From NCBI RefSeq assembly GCF_018881595.1, contig NZ_JACVQA010000008.1, positions 163,735 to 227,734 on the forward strand: a DNA stretch of 64,000 nt, written 5' to 3'. How positions within the stretch are numbered: the stretch's first letter is position 1; each line of letters starts with the position of its first letter. The notes under the pieces are model-generated. The model was given only the letters and a program-made list of their open reading frames with translations, was not told the origin of the DNA and did no database searches. The stretch is from Polynucleobacter sp. UK-Gri1-W3. GTDB taxonomy: Bacteria; Pseudomonadota; Gammaproteobacteria; Burkholderiales; Burkholderiaceae. Both the position numbers and the translations under genes were made by a program. This document shows, in pieces, positions 52,999 to 61,090 of the stretch.

Positions 52999-54600
52999 TT
53001 ATTTCCCTGCTGGCGCAAACGGCGGCTCAATACCAAGCTCTTTACAAAAGTTTGCGATGATCTGATCGGTTGCTTTGCTCTCTTGATCTAGTTGAGCGAG
53101 TTGCTTTGAGATTGCATTCAGATCGATAAACTCTTCTGCCTCAAACGTATCGACATATCTTGGAATATTCAGATTCCAGTCGTTAGCCTTGATTGATTCA
53201 ATGGTGGCTAGGGCGCTGTATTTATCTTCACTGCTTCGGGCTTTATAGGTTTCGACAATCTTTTGAATATGCTCTGGCCGCATCACATTGGTGGTCTTGA
53301 CCTTCTCAAAGTGATTGCTGGCATCAATAAAGAGGATATCGTCTGGATTCTTGCGACATTTCTTAAAGACGAGGACACAAGTGGGAATGGAGGTGCCATA
53401 AAAGATATTGGCTGGCAGGCCGATCACGGCATCTAAGCAATTGAGCTCTTCGATTAGGTATTGGCGAATATGGCCTTCTGCCGCCCCTCTAAATAAGACA
53501 CCATGAGGTAGAACAACTGCCATCGTGCCTTCTTCGGCTAGTTGGTAGACCATGTGCTGCACAAAGGCCATATCGGCTTTAGAGCTTGGAGCTAATCTGC
53601 CATAGACACTAAAGCGATCATCACTCATAAAGAGTGGACTGGCGCTCCATTTTGCAGAGAAGGGCGGATTTGCTACGATTGCATCAAAGCGTAGATCTCT
53701 GTGCTGCGGATTCTCTAAGGTATCTTCTTGCTTGATATCAAAATCAGAGTAATGAACGTCATGCAAAATCATGTTCATTCGTGCTAGGTTATAAGTAGTG
53801 CGGTTTAGCTCTTGACCATAGATCCTGCCTACTTGTTCGGCCTCTCTTTTAACTCGTAAGAGCAGGGAGCCGCTACCGCACGTTGGGTCATAGACGCTTT
53901 TAAGTTTCTTGTTATTAGCAGTAACCAGCTTAGCTAAGAGCGTGGACACGGGTTGGGGCGTATAAAACTCACCAGCCTTCTTTCCGGCCCCGCTCGCAAA
54001 TTCACCGATTAGGTATTCGTAGGCATCGCCCAAAACATCGGCAGTAGCATCAGACAAGTTGAAGTCGATCTTGTCTAAGTGAATGAGCACCTTAGCAATC
54101 AGATCATTTTTCTCAGCCTCAGTTTTGCCGAGCTTCATTGAGGTGAGGTCTATATCTTCGAAGAGGTTTGCAAACTCTTCTTCACTTCCTGTCCCCATGG
54201 TGCTTTGCTCAATATTCTTGAGGATGCGGGTTAGATCTCCCAAGATGAAGTTATGGCTGCTACCTTCGTTTTTGGTATCGAGCTGATTATTGCCTTTAAG
54301 CGCAATTGCATGAAATAACTCGCTAGGCTTTAAAAAGTAACCCAATTCATCCAGGGCAGCAGAGTCGAGGGCTTCAATGTAGGCTTTGCCTTTGCTCGTT
54401 GACTCATCTAGTGATGCGAACTTAAGGTTTTCTTGTTCTAGCTGGGTATCAGCGAAGCGTTCAATCTTCTCGGAGAGGTATTTGTAGAAGATAAAGCCAA
54501 GGATATAGTCACGAAACTCATCTGCACCCATCTTGCCGCGAAGGGTATTTGCGATGTTCCAAAGTTGCTGTTGTAGCTGACGGCGCTGTTCTTCTGACAT
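52999..54600 (-). CDS. hsdM: Type I restriction-modification DNA methyltransferase subunit M (HsdM)
   Basis: A 533-residue adenine N6-methyltransferase. The N-terminal helical part (QRRQLQQQLWNIANTLRGK) is followed by the AdoMet motif YDPTCGSGSLL and the catalytic DAIVANPPFSAKW (NPPF). The ends are complete. Two copies with HsdS form the modification enzyme that protects the host. It is first of the operon, directly followed by hsdS. Confidence 0.96.
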   Translation of the reverse strand: MSEEQRRQLQQQLWNIANTLRGKMGADEFRDYILGFIFYKYLSEKIERFADTQLEQENLKFASLDESTSKGKAYIEALDSAALDELGYFLKPSELFHAIALKGNNQLDTKNEGSSHNFILGDLTRILKNIEQSTMGTGSEEEFANLFEDIDLTSMKLGKTEAEKNDLIAKVLIHLDKIDFNLSDATADVLGDAYEYLIGEFASGAGKKAGEFYTPQPVSTLLAKLVTANNKKLKSVYDPTCGSGSLLLRVKREAEQVGRIYGQELNRTTYNLARMNMILHDVHYSDFDIKQEDTLENPQHRDLRFDAIVANPPFSAKWSASPLFMSDDRFSVYGRLAPSSKADMAFVQHMVYQLAEEGTMAVVLPHGVLFRGAAEGHIRQYLIEELNCLDAVIGLPANIFYGTSIPTCVLVFKKCRKNPDDILFIDASNHFEKVKTTNVMRPEHIQKIVETYKARSSEDKYSALATIESIKANDWNLNIPRYVDTFEAEEFIDLNAISKQLAQLDQESKATDQIIANFCKELGIEPPFAPAGK

Positions 54601-54800
54601 TTTTACCTAGTTATATGGTTTATATGCATTCTACAGGGTCAAAAAATAGCATAAAAAGGGCTCTAATCCCTAATTTATGGGGCTGGCTAAAAATAGGGGT
54701 TGATAAATGGCCAGATCAACTCAATAGGGAATAGGATTAAAAATCCTGCCCAACATATTGGCCTTACATACCAATCCCACCCTTGAAAGTGATTTAACCG

Positions 54801-55025
54801 ATGCGTAAACTCCTATTGCTGACCCCTCTACTTCTCGTTGTTGGGTGCGCTACACACGTTGTTAGTTCATCTCCGCGATCCGTTGTTGTCGAATCTCAGT
54901 CCTTAAATGCGGGAGAGGCTCAGAGTCAAGCCGACCAGGAGTGCGCTAAATTTAAGAAATTCGCGCAAATGACCTCGAAAGGCAGTTACTGGGAGAGAAA
55001 TTACACCTTCGCTTGTGTTGATTGA
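54801..55025 (+). CDS. Small predicted lipoprotein
   Basis: A 74-residue protein with a lipoprotein signal peptide ending VVGC (cysteine 16). The mature part of 59 residues has two more cysteines (QECAKF and FACVD) and is Ser-rich at its start. It is divergent from hsdM, 200 bases away. No family is recognised. Confidence 0.6.
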   Translation: MRKLLLLTPLLLVVGCATHVVSSSPRSVVVESQSLNAGEAQSQADQECAKFKKFAQMTSKGSYWERNYTFACVD

Positions 55026-55089
55026 TTAAGAGTTGCGAAAATATGGCCGAAGTCTTGGCGTCCAAACAATTTAAATTGCGGTGGGTTAC

Positions 55090-55866
55090 ATGACAACAAC
55101 ATTATTTGATCAATATGCATCAGTCATTAAAAATTTAAGTCCTGAAGAGCTCAGTGATGTTGGGTCACTACCATCTAGTCTCGAGATGGAGAGAGATGGG
55201 CCCATATCAAGCTACTACATTCCATTCGAGCATGTAAATACACAAGCTAAAATTGTGCTCGTTGGAATTACTCCTGGTTTCACTCAAACTCACAATGCTC
55301 TCCTTGAAGCGCAAAAGCAATTAAAAGCTGGAGCAAGCAATCAATTTGCGCTTCAAGCAGCTAAACAGACCGGGGCATTTTCTGGGCCAATGCGCCCAAA
55401 CTTAGTGGTTATGCTTGATTACTTAAAGATAAATGAATGGCTTAGAATTAAAACTTGCGATGACTTATTCGGTTTATCAAGTCATTTAGTGCAAACAACG
55501 TCGGCTTTGAGGTTCCCTGTATTTGTAAATAATGAAAATTACAACGGCACCCCAAATATGACAAAACATCCGCTGCTGAGAAAGCTTCTAAAGGAATACT
55601 TCTCTGAAGAGGCTGGAATGCTTAAAGATGCAATTTATATACCGTTAGGGCCTAAGGTATCTGAGGCGCTTAACTGGCTGGGGTCAGAGGGTTTGATAGA
55701 TGCCTCACGTGTATTTGATGGGATGCCTCATCCATCTGGTGCTAATGCAGAGCGAATAGCTTATTTTTTAGATAAAAAACTAAGAGCAGATTTATCTATT
55801 AAAACTGATCCAGATAAGATCGATAGAGCAAAGGCGGCGTTGATTGCAAAGATTGCGAATATTTAA
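55090..55866 (+). CDS. Uracil-DNA glycosylase superfamily-like protein
   Basis: A protein of about 258 residues from the ATG at 55090 (a GTG at 55081 is an alternative). Two marks of the UDG superfamily are visible: VLVGITPGF, corresponding to the G-x-x-PG motif I region, and GMPHPSGANAERIAYF, corresponding to the HPS motif II. The usual catalytic Asp or Asn after motif I is replaced by Thr/Gln, so base excision is not certain. It sits beside the restriction-modification operon, which suggests a defence or DNA-modification-sensing role. Confidence 0.55.
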   Translation: MTTTLFDQYASVIKNLSPEELSDVGSLPSSLEMERDGPISSYYIPFEHVNTQAKIVLVGITPGFTQTHNALLEAQKQLKAGASNQFALQAAKQTGAFSGPMRPNLVVMLDYLKINEWLRIKTCDDLFGLSSHLVQTTSALRFPVFVNNENYNGTPNMTKHPLLRKLLKEYFSEEAGMLKDAIYIPLGPKVSEALNWLGSEGLIDASRVFDGMPHPSGANAERIAYFLDKKLRADLSIKTDPDKIDRAKAALIAKIANI

Positions 55867-56211
55867 CGGTTTAGCGTCAAAAGTAGGTAAGTTACATAGG
55901 TAAATCCAGCAAAGCTAACCAGCCCGAATACTTTCCAGCTTAACTCTCTACTGGAATCATCTTCCTCAAGCGGTAATTGATTTTGCTCTTCGATGGGCTC
56001 TACATGGCTGGCATGCTCATTGCTCTCTGAATTATCTAAACGTTGTCGATAGCTAATTCCTGAGCCTGGTAATCCGACACTGTCAGTAACTCTATCGCCG
56101 CGTATGTTTAGTTTTGCTCCACGGCCCAACGCTTACGCTTGCTCCAGTCTTGCTTAGATTCATTATGAAGCCTTTAAATAAGGTGATTCGCTTTTGAAAT
56201 CGTAATCCCAT
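55863..56211 (-). pseudogene. Frameshifted DUF4236 membrane protein gene
   Basis: Two frames together encode a DUF4236 protein. From an ATG at 56211 one reads MGLRFQKRITLFKGFIMNLS and then TGASVSVG. From about 56128 the continuation GRGAKLNIRGD, VGLPGSGISYRQ and a C-terminal transmembrane helix (about 20 residues before LLLTLNR) lies in another frame. The break near 56122-56128 (GGGCCGTGG) needs a one-base insertion or two-base deletion to be explained. The 88-codon downstream frame from TTG 56129 could still make a shortened product. Confidence 0.7.
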
Positions 56212-56348
56212 GACGTGGGCCTTTACTTGATTTGGGATAGGTTGGATATTTAAGTGTAGTCATCTAATGAGAGATTTGGTGATGTCGGGAAATGTAAATC
56301 AAAGGCTCCATAGCAAAGAGAGGATCTGCATAAATTTGACTCTAAATC

Positions 56349-56421
56349 TGCATAATAGAACTAGTAGCAAACCAATAGAAACAAGGGGTTACGAGCCCCT
56401 GAGCGCCAATTCTATTATGCA
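56349..56421. repeat. Inverted repeat near right end of the element
   Basis: TGCATAATAGAA (56349-56360) and TTCTATTATGCA (56410-56421) are perfect 12-bp inverted arms. Between them AGGGG/CCCCT (56384-56400) forms a smaller hairpin. The arm resembles the TGTGCAATAGAA repeats at the left end, so it may be a right-arm integrase or excisionase site. Confidence 0.5.
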
Positions 56422-56474
56422 AATTACTACTTGTAAGTCATTGATTCATATAAAGAAAGTGTCACTCAAGTACA

Positions 56475-56523
56475 TTGGCTACGAACCAAGGGGTCGTGGG
56501 TTCAATTCCTGCCAGCCGCACCA
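56475..56523. repeat. attR: 49-bp attachment repeat (right copy)
   Basis: Identical to 26775-26823. It is only the 3' half of tRNA-Arg, without the 5' half, so it is the right junction and not a second gene. Confidence 0.95.
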
Positions 56524-56531
56524 TACTACAT

Positions 56532-56594
56532 AAGGGTCTCCCGTCAGGGAGACCCTTTCTATTTGTGCAATAGAACTGTATTTGTGCAATAGAA
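56532..56594 (+). other. Original-type tRNA terminator plus direct repeats right of attR
   Basis: AAGGGTCTCCC and GGGAGACCCTT form a perfect 11-bp terminator stem (56532-56557). After it ATTTGTGCAATAGAA occurs at 56561-56575 and 56580-56594 (19-base period), and TGTGCAATAG again at 56681. The layout copies the left end inside the element (26829-26889). The rest of 56595-56870 shows no gene or other clear signal. Confidence 0.7.
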
Positions 56595-56870
56595 TCAGGT
56601 TTTTATCGTTATTTATCCAGATTTACCGCCATGAGAGCCATATAAAATAGGGGCCTTCTATTTAGCCTGCATTTTTAGCTTGTGCAATAGGGTTAATTCG
56701 TTCTTTTGTCATTAGTCTGACTCTTCGTAATCACATCACCATCACTTAATTGGGTTGTTGTGCTCTGCAAGCATCATTACATTTGACTGCTTACATGCCT
56801 ATTGCGGCCACTCAAAAGGCCTCTCTTTATTGATTCTGACTGGCAGAGAGCGGCCAGTAACGGCCCTTAC

Positions 56871-57221
56871 TCAGAGAAGTTGGATCCCAAAACCCTTCAT
56901 CACAAGGGCAAATAATCCAAAGCAAATAACCGTTACCACTACGCATACACCCATGGTTATCCAGAACCCCAGCTTTGGAAGTAAGTATGGAAATAATAGA
57001 AACATAGGCAATGTTGGAATCACATACCAGAAGGTGTAATAAGCGTGATTAGCTATCTTCTCTTCAGGCTGGTTTTCTAAATAAAGCCATAAAAGAGTTA
57101 AAAGAGTCATTACGGGCAATGCCGCAATAAAGCCACCTAACCTATCACTTCGTTTGGCAACTTCAGAAATGAATACAACCATTCCTGCGGTTAGAAGATA
57201 TTTGGTAATGATCCAAGCCAT
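56871..57221 (-). CDS. Four-helix membrane protein, DUF3147/GlpM-like
   Basis: A 116-residue protein with four hydrophobic helices: ITKYLLTAGMVVFISEVAKR, FIAALPVMTLLTLLWLYLE, YVIPTLPMFLLFPYLLP and ITMGVCVVVTVICFGLFAL. This fits the DUF3147/GlpM family of small integral membrane proteins, whose role is unclear. It is read leftward on the chromosomal side of attR, alone. Confidence 0.7.
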   Translation of the reverse strand: MAWIITKYLLTAGMVVFISEVAKRSDRLGGFIAALPVMTLLTLLWLYLENQPEEKIANHAYYTFWYVIPTLPMFLLFPYLLPKLGFWITMGVCVVVTVICFGLFALVMKGFGIQLL

Positions 57222-57325
57222 TTGAGCCTCTAAATGATAAGTTGCAGTTCAGTTTATAGAAACCTAGACATGCTGCCTAGATAGGCATAGGATGAAACTA
57301 GGTGCTTAGCCTAATGGAGGGTGAT

Positions 57326-57448
57326 ATGAATCAATTTATGGATGGCTCAATGATGGGTGGAATGGGGTTGATTGGAATCTTAGTTTTGATTGTCCTTGTC
57401 CTTTCAATTGCCGCTTTAACGAAATATCTCTTTTTTAGTAAAAAATAG
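57326..57448 (+). CDS. Small single-helix membrane protein (40 residues)
   Basis: An ATG at 57326 with GGAGGGTGAT upstream opens 40 codons to TAG. The product has a Met/Gly-rich start (MNQFMDGSMMGGMG) and one transmembrane helix followed by a Lys end. Met-rich short membrane proteins like this commonly accompany copper or silver resistance genes. It precedes the copper-type cluster on the same strand. Confidence 0.6.
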   Translation: MNQFMDGSMMGGMGLIGILVLIVLVLSIAALTKYLFFSKK

Positions 57449-57507
57449 CGTTTTTCATTTGTGCCATTGGGAAAGCAGGCTTTTGCAAAAGTAGCTAGAA
57501 TCACTAA

Positions 57508-57858
57508 ATGCCTCGCGTTTGCCTACTTATCCTGTTAGTTGTCCTATTACCCATTCGCTCTTTTGCGTTTGAGAGCATGGGATTTAGTGTGGCTCAGCCA
57601 ACGCATTCCATGGAAATGATGGCTGATAGCGATGCAAGTCATTGCGAGATGATGCAAAGCTCTAGCAAGCAAGACCCTCAATCTGAGCAACATGACAAAC
57701 CCACTTGTAATGCCTGCTCCTTGTGTATGGCATTTGCATTTGCGTCGCCATCCATAGCAATGAATTTTAAGCAACTCTCGTATCAATTTGTACAGCAAGA
57801 GCCATTATTCGTATATGGCGCACTCTTAGCTCTACCCATCAAGCCACCCATTTTGTAA
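57508..57858 (+). CDS. Exported Cys/Met/His-containing protein (DUF2946-like)
   Basis: A 116-residue protein with a signal peptide (PRVCLLILLVVLLPIRSFAF). The mature part has MEMMADSDASHCEMMQSS and CNACSLCMAF, giving Met, His and Cys ligands suitable for copper, and a weak hydrophobic segment near the end. The pattern fits the small DUF2946-type proteins near metal-efflux genes. It starts the rightward periplasmic metal-handling group, 70 bases before the CusF-like gene. Confidence 0.6.
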   Translation: MPRVCLLILLVVLLPIRSFAFESMGFSVAQPTHSMEMMADSDASHCEMMQSSSKQDPQSEQHDKPTCNACSLCMAFAFASPSIAMNFKQLSYQFVQQEPLFVYGALLALPIKPPIL

Positions 57859-57929
57859 TCCCCCTAGCAGTAGTCCGTCCAAAATTTGGATGGAGTTGTT
57901 TATCTAATTAACTTTCCTTTGGGGGAAAC

Positions 57930-58211
57930 ATGAAAAAATTTGTATTGGGTATTTTATTTCTCATCACTTCACTATCTTGGGCGGCGCCTGATTGGACCAA
58001 AGCACAAGTAGTCAAAGTAGAGCCTGAGCGTCATCGTATTGTGCTCAAACATGAGCGGATTCAAAGCATTGATATGGATGCTATGACTATGCTTTTTGAT
58101 ACTGCGCCCAAGTTAAATCTTAAAAGCTATAAAGCGGGTGATCAGGTACGCTTTCAGGTCAAAATCAGTGATGGGGCGCTAGAAGTAGTTGCCCTGGAGA
58201 AGGCGCCATGA
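57930..58211 (+). CDS. CusF-like periplasmic copper-binding protein
   Basis: A 93-residue protein with a signal peptide (cut near residue 18, SWAAPDW). The fold shows the CusF pattern VVKVEPERHRIVLKHERI followed by DMDAMTMLFD, giving the His and two Met ligands; the cation-contact Trp of CusF is not at its usual place. Such proteins hold Cu(I) or Ag(I) for efflux. The ATG of the next gene overlaps its stop by 4 bases. Confidence 0.8.
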   Translation: MKKFVLGILFLITSLSWAAPDWTKAQVVKVEPERHRIVLKHERIQSIDMDAMTMLFDTAPKLNLKSYKAGDQVRFQVKISDGALEVVALEKAP

Positions 58212-58846
58212 GGTCATGGCTTGTGTTCATAGGTAGTCTTTTAGTCAGCCTTACCGCTCAAGCGGCGCCGATGGGATTTAAGGATAGCTGGATGACGATG
58301 GGTGATTTTAGTAAAACCTTTCGAGAGCAAACAGCTAACTACGCCTTGACTCCTAGAGATGCTATTGGTGTGACTTCGACCTATATGCAAACGAATAACT
58401 ATTCGCAAACTCAGCTTAATAATGAGCTCACCTACACTCGATTAGTTAAGCGTTGGAATATGCCAGAAGCACAAGCCAATATTTGGTTTATCGGCGGCGT
58501 TGGCGAGACCACAGGCAATTACTTTAGCGGAACTAAAGCTACGGTATCCCCTGGCATTCAGGCTGATTATGAGACTACTCGTTTGTATGCTTCAGCTAAT
58601 ACTCGCATCTATGTGGCTGATGGCATTACCAATAATGTAGTTTCGGCAAGAGCTGGCTTTTCTTTCTATGAAGCGAACTACGATGAGACCCAACCATGGT
58701 TGATCGTGGAAGCTAGAAGAATGTCGATGGTATCAACCCAGTATGAAGTAACGCCTATGCTTCGGCTGATTCATAACCGCTTTTTTGTAGAGGCAGGGGC
58801 GAACCTTCATGGCCAACCCCGCCTGAGCTTTATGTATGTCTACTAA
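58208..58846 (+). CDS. Exported protein, probably outer-membrane associated, in metal cluster
   Basis: A 212-residue protein with a signal peptide (FIGSLLVSLTAQA, cut near residue 20). The mature part has alternating strands (ANIWFIGGVGETTGNY, TRLYASANTRIYVADG, AGFSFYEANYD) and ends SFMYVY with a terminal aromatic, as in outer-membrane barrels. No family recognised. It is translationally coupled to the CusF-like gene, so a role in metal handling is likely by context. Confidence 0.55.
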   Translation: MRSWLVFIGSLLVSLTAQAAPMGFKDSWMTMGDFSKTFREQTANYALTPRDAIGVTSTYMQTNNYSQTQLNNELTYTRLVKRWNMPEAQANIWFIGGVGETTGNYFSGTKATVSPGIQADYETTRLYASANTRIYVADGITNNVVSARAGFSFYEANYDETQPWLIVEARRMSMVSTQYEVTPMLRLIHNRFFVEAGANLHGQPRLSFMYVY

Positions 58847-58868
58847 ATGAACTAACAAGGATTACAAA

Positions 58869-59195
58869 ATGAAAAAGATTTTTATAGCAACGCTCTTAGC
58901 CCTCACTTTATCCCCAGCATTTGCTGTAACTAGCATGAAAGCAACAGTTAATGGCATGGTCTGCGCTTTTTGTGCGCAAGGCATTGAAAAGCGGATTTCA
59001 AAAATGCCATCAACCAAGGCCGTCTATGTGGATCTCAAACAAAAGACCGTTGTTGTTGAGCCAAAAGAGGGCATGGCTTTAGATCAAAAAGCCATCATTG
59101 AGGAAGTCAAGGACGCAGGGTATGACATCGTCAAAGTAGAGTCAGTACCTAAAAGTGTTGCAGAACTCAAAGCAGAACTGGTGGCCAACAAATGA
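58869..59195 (+). CDS. MerP/CopZ-type periplasmic heavy-metal-binding protein
   Basis: A 108-residue protein with a signal peptide (TLLALTLSPAFA) and one HMA domain with the metal motif GMVCAFCAQGIEKR (CxxC). The family binds Hg(II), Cu(I) or Zn(II) and hands it to a membrane transporter. The ATG of the MerT-like gene overlaps its stop by 4 bases, as in mer operons. Typical MerP has GMTCxxC; the AF between the cysteines does not tell the metal. Confidence 0.85.
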   Translation: MKKIFIATLLALTLSPAFAVTSMKATVNGMVCAFCAQGIEKRISKMPSTKAVYVDLKQKTVVVEPKEGMALDQKAIIEEVKDAGYDIVKVESVPKSVAELKAELVANK

Positions 59196-59587
59196 TTCCT
59201 GAAAAAATGATCGCACCCAAAAGCAATCTCCTTACCAGTGTTGCGACGCTCTTTGCCAGTTCAAGCACTTTGATCTGTTGCGCTATTCCAGCACTTTTAG
59301 TGGCATTAGGTGCGGGCGCTACTTTATCCACCTTTATTTCCATCTTTCCAAAGATTGTATGGATTAGCGAGCACAAGGTAGAAGTATTTATTTTTGCGGG
59401 AGTGATGCTCTCTATTAGTGGTTATATGCAATGGCGCGGTAGATTTGCTCCATGCCCAACTGATCCCACATTAAGAGATGCCTGCATGAGAACGCGCAAG
59501 GCTTCATTAATCGTTTATAGCCTGAGCTTATTGCTTTATTTAACCGGGGGTTGGTTTGCTTTTGTGCAACCTCTGATCTCGAGTTAA
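59192..59587 (+). CDS. MerT-like small heavy-metal transport membrane protein
   Basis: A 131-residue membrane protein with three or four helices. The first contains STLICCAIPALLVALGAGA, with a Cys-Cys pair as in MerT helix 1. A second pair (FAPCPTDPTLRDACMR) lies in the loop before the last helix, also as in MerT. It would take metal from the adjacent MerP-like protein into the cell or membrane. No merA or merR gene is here, so mercury is not shown to be the substrate. Confidence 0.75.
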   Translation: MIPEKMIAPKSNLLTSVATLFASSSTLICCAIPALLVALGAGATLSTFISIFPKIVWISEHKVEVFIFAGVMLSISGYMQWRGRFAPCPTDPTLRDACMRTRKASLIVYSLSLLLYLTGGWFAFVQPLISS

Positions 59588-59617
59588 AAAGTTCATAGGC
59601 GTATCTACATTCAATCT

Positions 59618-59641
59618 AAACCACCTTCGGGTGGTTTTTCT
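59618..59641 (+). terminator. Terminator after MerT-like gene
   Basis: AAACCACC-TTCG-GGTGGTTT, an 8-bp stem with a stable loop, followed by TTTC and TTTTT. Confidence 0.85.
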
Positions 59642-59778
59642 TTTTATGACTGCTTTGGGTCGATATTTGCCTCCAGTAGCTAACTAGCTTGAATGACTGC
59701 TTTTGAGATTTCTAGAGTCCTTGCTGATGCCATTAATTCAGCGCAAAGTGGTATTCCCTTTCACATAAGGAGAATGTC

Positions 59779-60402
59779 ATGGAACAGCTTATTGCAACTA
59801 CGCATAAAGAACCCTGGAACAAAGGCAAACTGACAGGGCAGAAAGCACCACTTAAGTTAAAAGATATTTGGGCCATTCGGGTCCGACTTCAACTAAATGT
59901 CAACAAGCGGGATTTAGCTTTATTTAATTTGGCTATCGACAGCAAATTAAGAGCTTGTGACCTAGTTAAGTTAAAAGTTCGAGATATCGCGACTGGAGAC
60001 CATGTTTCATCTAGAGCCAACATATTGCAACAAAAGACCTATCGACCAGTTCAGTTTGAAATTACTGAATTAACAAGGACTGCAGTTGAGCAATGGATTC
60101 AGGCGGATGGCTTGCACCTGGAGGATTATCTATTCCCCAGTCGGATTAAAGAATCCCCACATTTATCGACTAGGCAGTACGCTAGGATTGTGCATAGTTG
60201 GGTTAGCTCTATTGGCTTGGAATCAGCAAACTATGGAACGCACACCATGCGCCGCACTAAGGTTTCTTTAATCTATCGCCGGACTAAAAACCTACGAGCA
60301 ATTCAGTTGCTGCTGGGTCATACCAAGCTGGAAAGTACAGTTCGTTACCTAGGCATTGAAGTGGATGATGCTTTGGAGATGGCAGAACAAACTGAGGTTT
60401 GA
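59779..60402 (+). CDS. Stand-alone tyrosine recombinase (catalytic domain)
   Basis: A 207-residue integrase-family protein without a large N-terminal arm domain. The active residues are visible: R in KLRACDLVKLKV, H and R in THTMRRTKVSL, H in LLLGHTKLESTVRY, and the nucleophile Tyr in RYLG. The size matches FimB/XerC-like short recombinases found in accessory islands. It is alone between the MerT-like gene and the Met-rich gene. It may mobilise the metal-resistance segment or be a leftover of an island. Confidence 0.85.
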   Translation: MEQLIATTHKEPWNKGKLTGQKAPLKLKDIWAIRVRLQLNVNKRDLALFNLAIDSKLRACDLVKLKVRDIATGDHVSSRANILQQKTYRPVQFEITELTRTAVEQWIQADGLHLEDYLFPSRIKESPHLSTRQYARIVHSWVSSIGLESANYGTHTMRRTKVSLIYRRTKNLRAIQLLLGHTKLESTVRYLGIEVDDALEMAEQTEV

Positions 60403-60548
60403 AATTGGGGAGGCTGCGTTAATGCCATCGCCGCAGTCTACCCCTCTCTCATAAGCAGACAGTCAGATGGACTTTGGCCGATAGGCTCAATCCGACCCAA
60501 GGGAGACCTTGGAGGACAAGTCCAGTAACTCATCCCCCTAGTGTGTTA

Positions 60549-61049
60549 CTACCTTGACCGATCCATCCACATATAGTTCTGCTGCATCATTTGGTTCATC
60601 ATGTTCTGCTGCATACCCATGTATTGATCCATCATGTATTGGCGTTGCTTTAACTGCTCAGGTGTTAATTTAGAGTAATAGGGGCCCATACCATTCCAAC
60701 CCATCATGTGTCCACCCATCATGCCGCCGTTACCACCACAACAACCCATCATTCCCGAGCCCCACATGCCTTGCATCATATTCATGTTGCCCTGCATTGT
60801 GCTCCAGTGAGCCTGCATCAGCTTTTGCCTTTCTTGCGGATCTTGAGTTGCACGGATCTGATCCATCTGCTGTTGCATCTTTTTAAAGTTCTCTTGAATT
60901 TGAGCGGCTTGCTTATCAAACTCCGCTACATCAACATTTTTTTGTTGTGTCTGTGAGGCTTTAGTGCCCGCCCCTGCTGTTTGCGCCAAAACGGGCGCAC
61001 TTAGTAAAACACCTAAACTTAAAATCGCAACCCATCCTAGCTTTTTCAT
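60549..61049 (-). CDS. Met/Gln-rich periplasmic protein
   Basis: A 166-residue protein from the ATG at 61049, with AAGGAG upstream; the longer frame to 61166 is rejected because it overlaps the ATPase gene end. A signal peptide (WVAILSLGVLLSAPVLAQ) precedes a Lys/Gln helical part. Then come many Met, His and Cys residues (GMMGCCGGNGGMMGGHMMGW, MDQYMGMQQNMMNQMMQ), suited to bind copper or silver in the periplasm. It lies just after the P-type ATPase gene on the same strand. Confidence 0.7.
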   Translation of the reverse strand: MKKLGWVAILSLGVLLSAPVLAQTAGAGTKASQTQQKNVDVAEFDKQAAQIQENFKKMQQQMDQIRATQDPQERQKLMQAHWSTMQGNMNMMQGMWGSGMMGCCGGNGGMMGGHMMGWNGMGPYYSKLTPEQLKQRQYMMDQYMGMQQNMMNQMMQQNYMWMDRSR

Positions 61050-61090
61050 TTTAGTACTCCTTGAGTTAACTGCTTGATATGAACTAACAC

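Larger units (their letters stand above)
26775..56523. mobile_element. Integrative mobilisable element (29.7 kb) in tRNA-Arg
   Basis: The segment is bounded by a 49-bp identical repeat (26775-26823 and 56475-56523) covering the 3' half of tRNA-Arg. A tyrosine integrase gene lies next to the intact tRNA. Inside are a phage-like replication block, an R388-like MOBF mobilisation module (RHH protein, coupling protein, relaxase), many small exported proteins, a type I restriction-modification system and a glycosylase-like gene. No type IV secretion genes are present, so transfer would need a helper. The class integrative mobilisable element is inferred from this content. Confidence 0.88.

Noticed and set aside
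56267..56533. 88-codon frame across attR
   Set aside because: It reads through the attachment repeat and inverted repeats, with no family signature; the coding impression comes from tRNA sequence.
59192..59587. A complete mer (mercury) operon
   Set aside because: MerP- and MerT-like genes are present but no MerA reductase and no adjacent MerR; the MerR-family gene at 63370 pairs with the ATPase and has CadR/PbrR-type cysteines.
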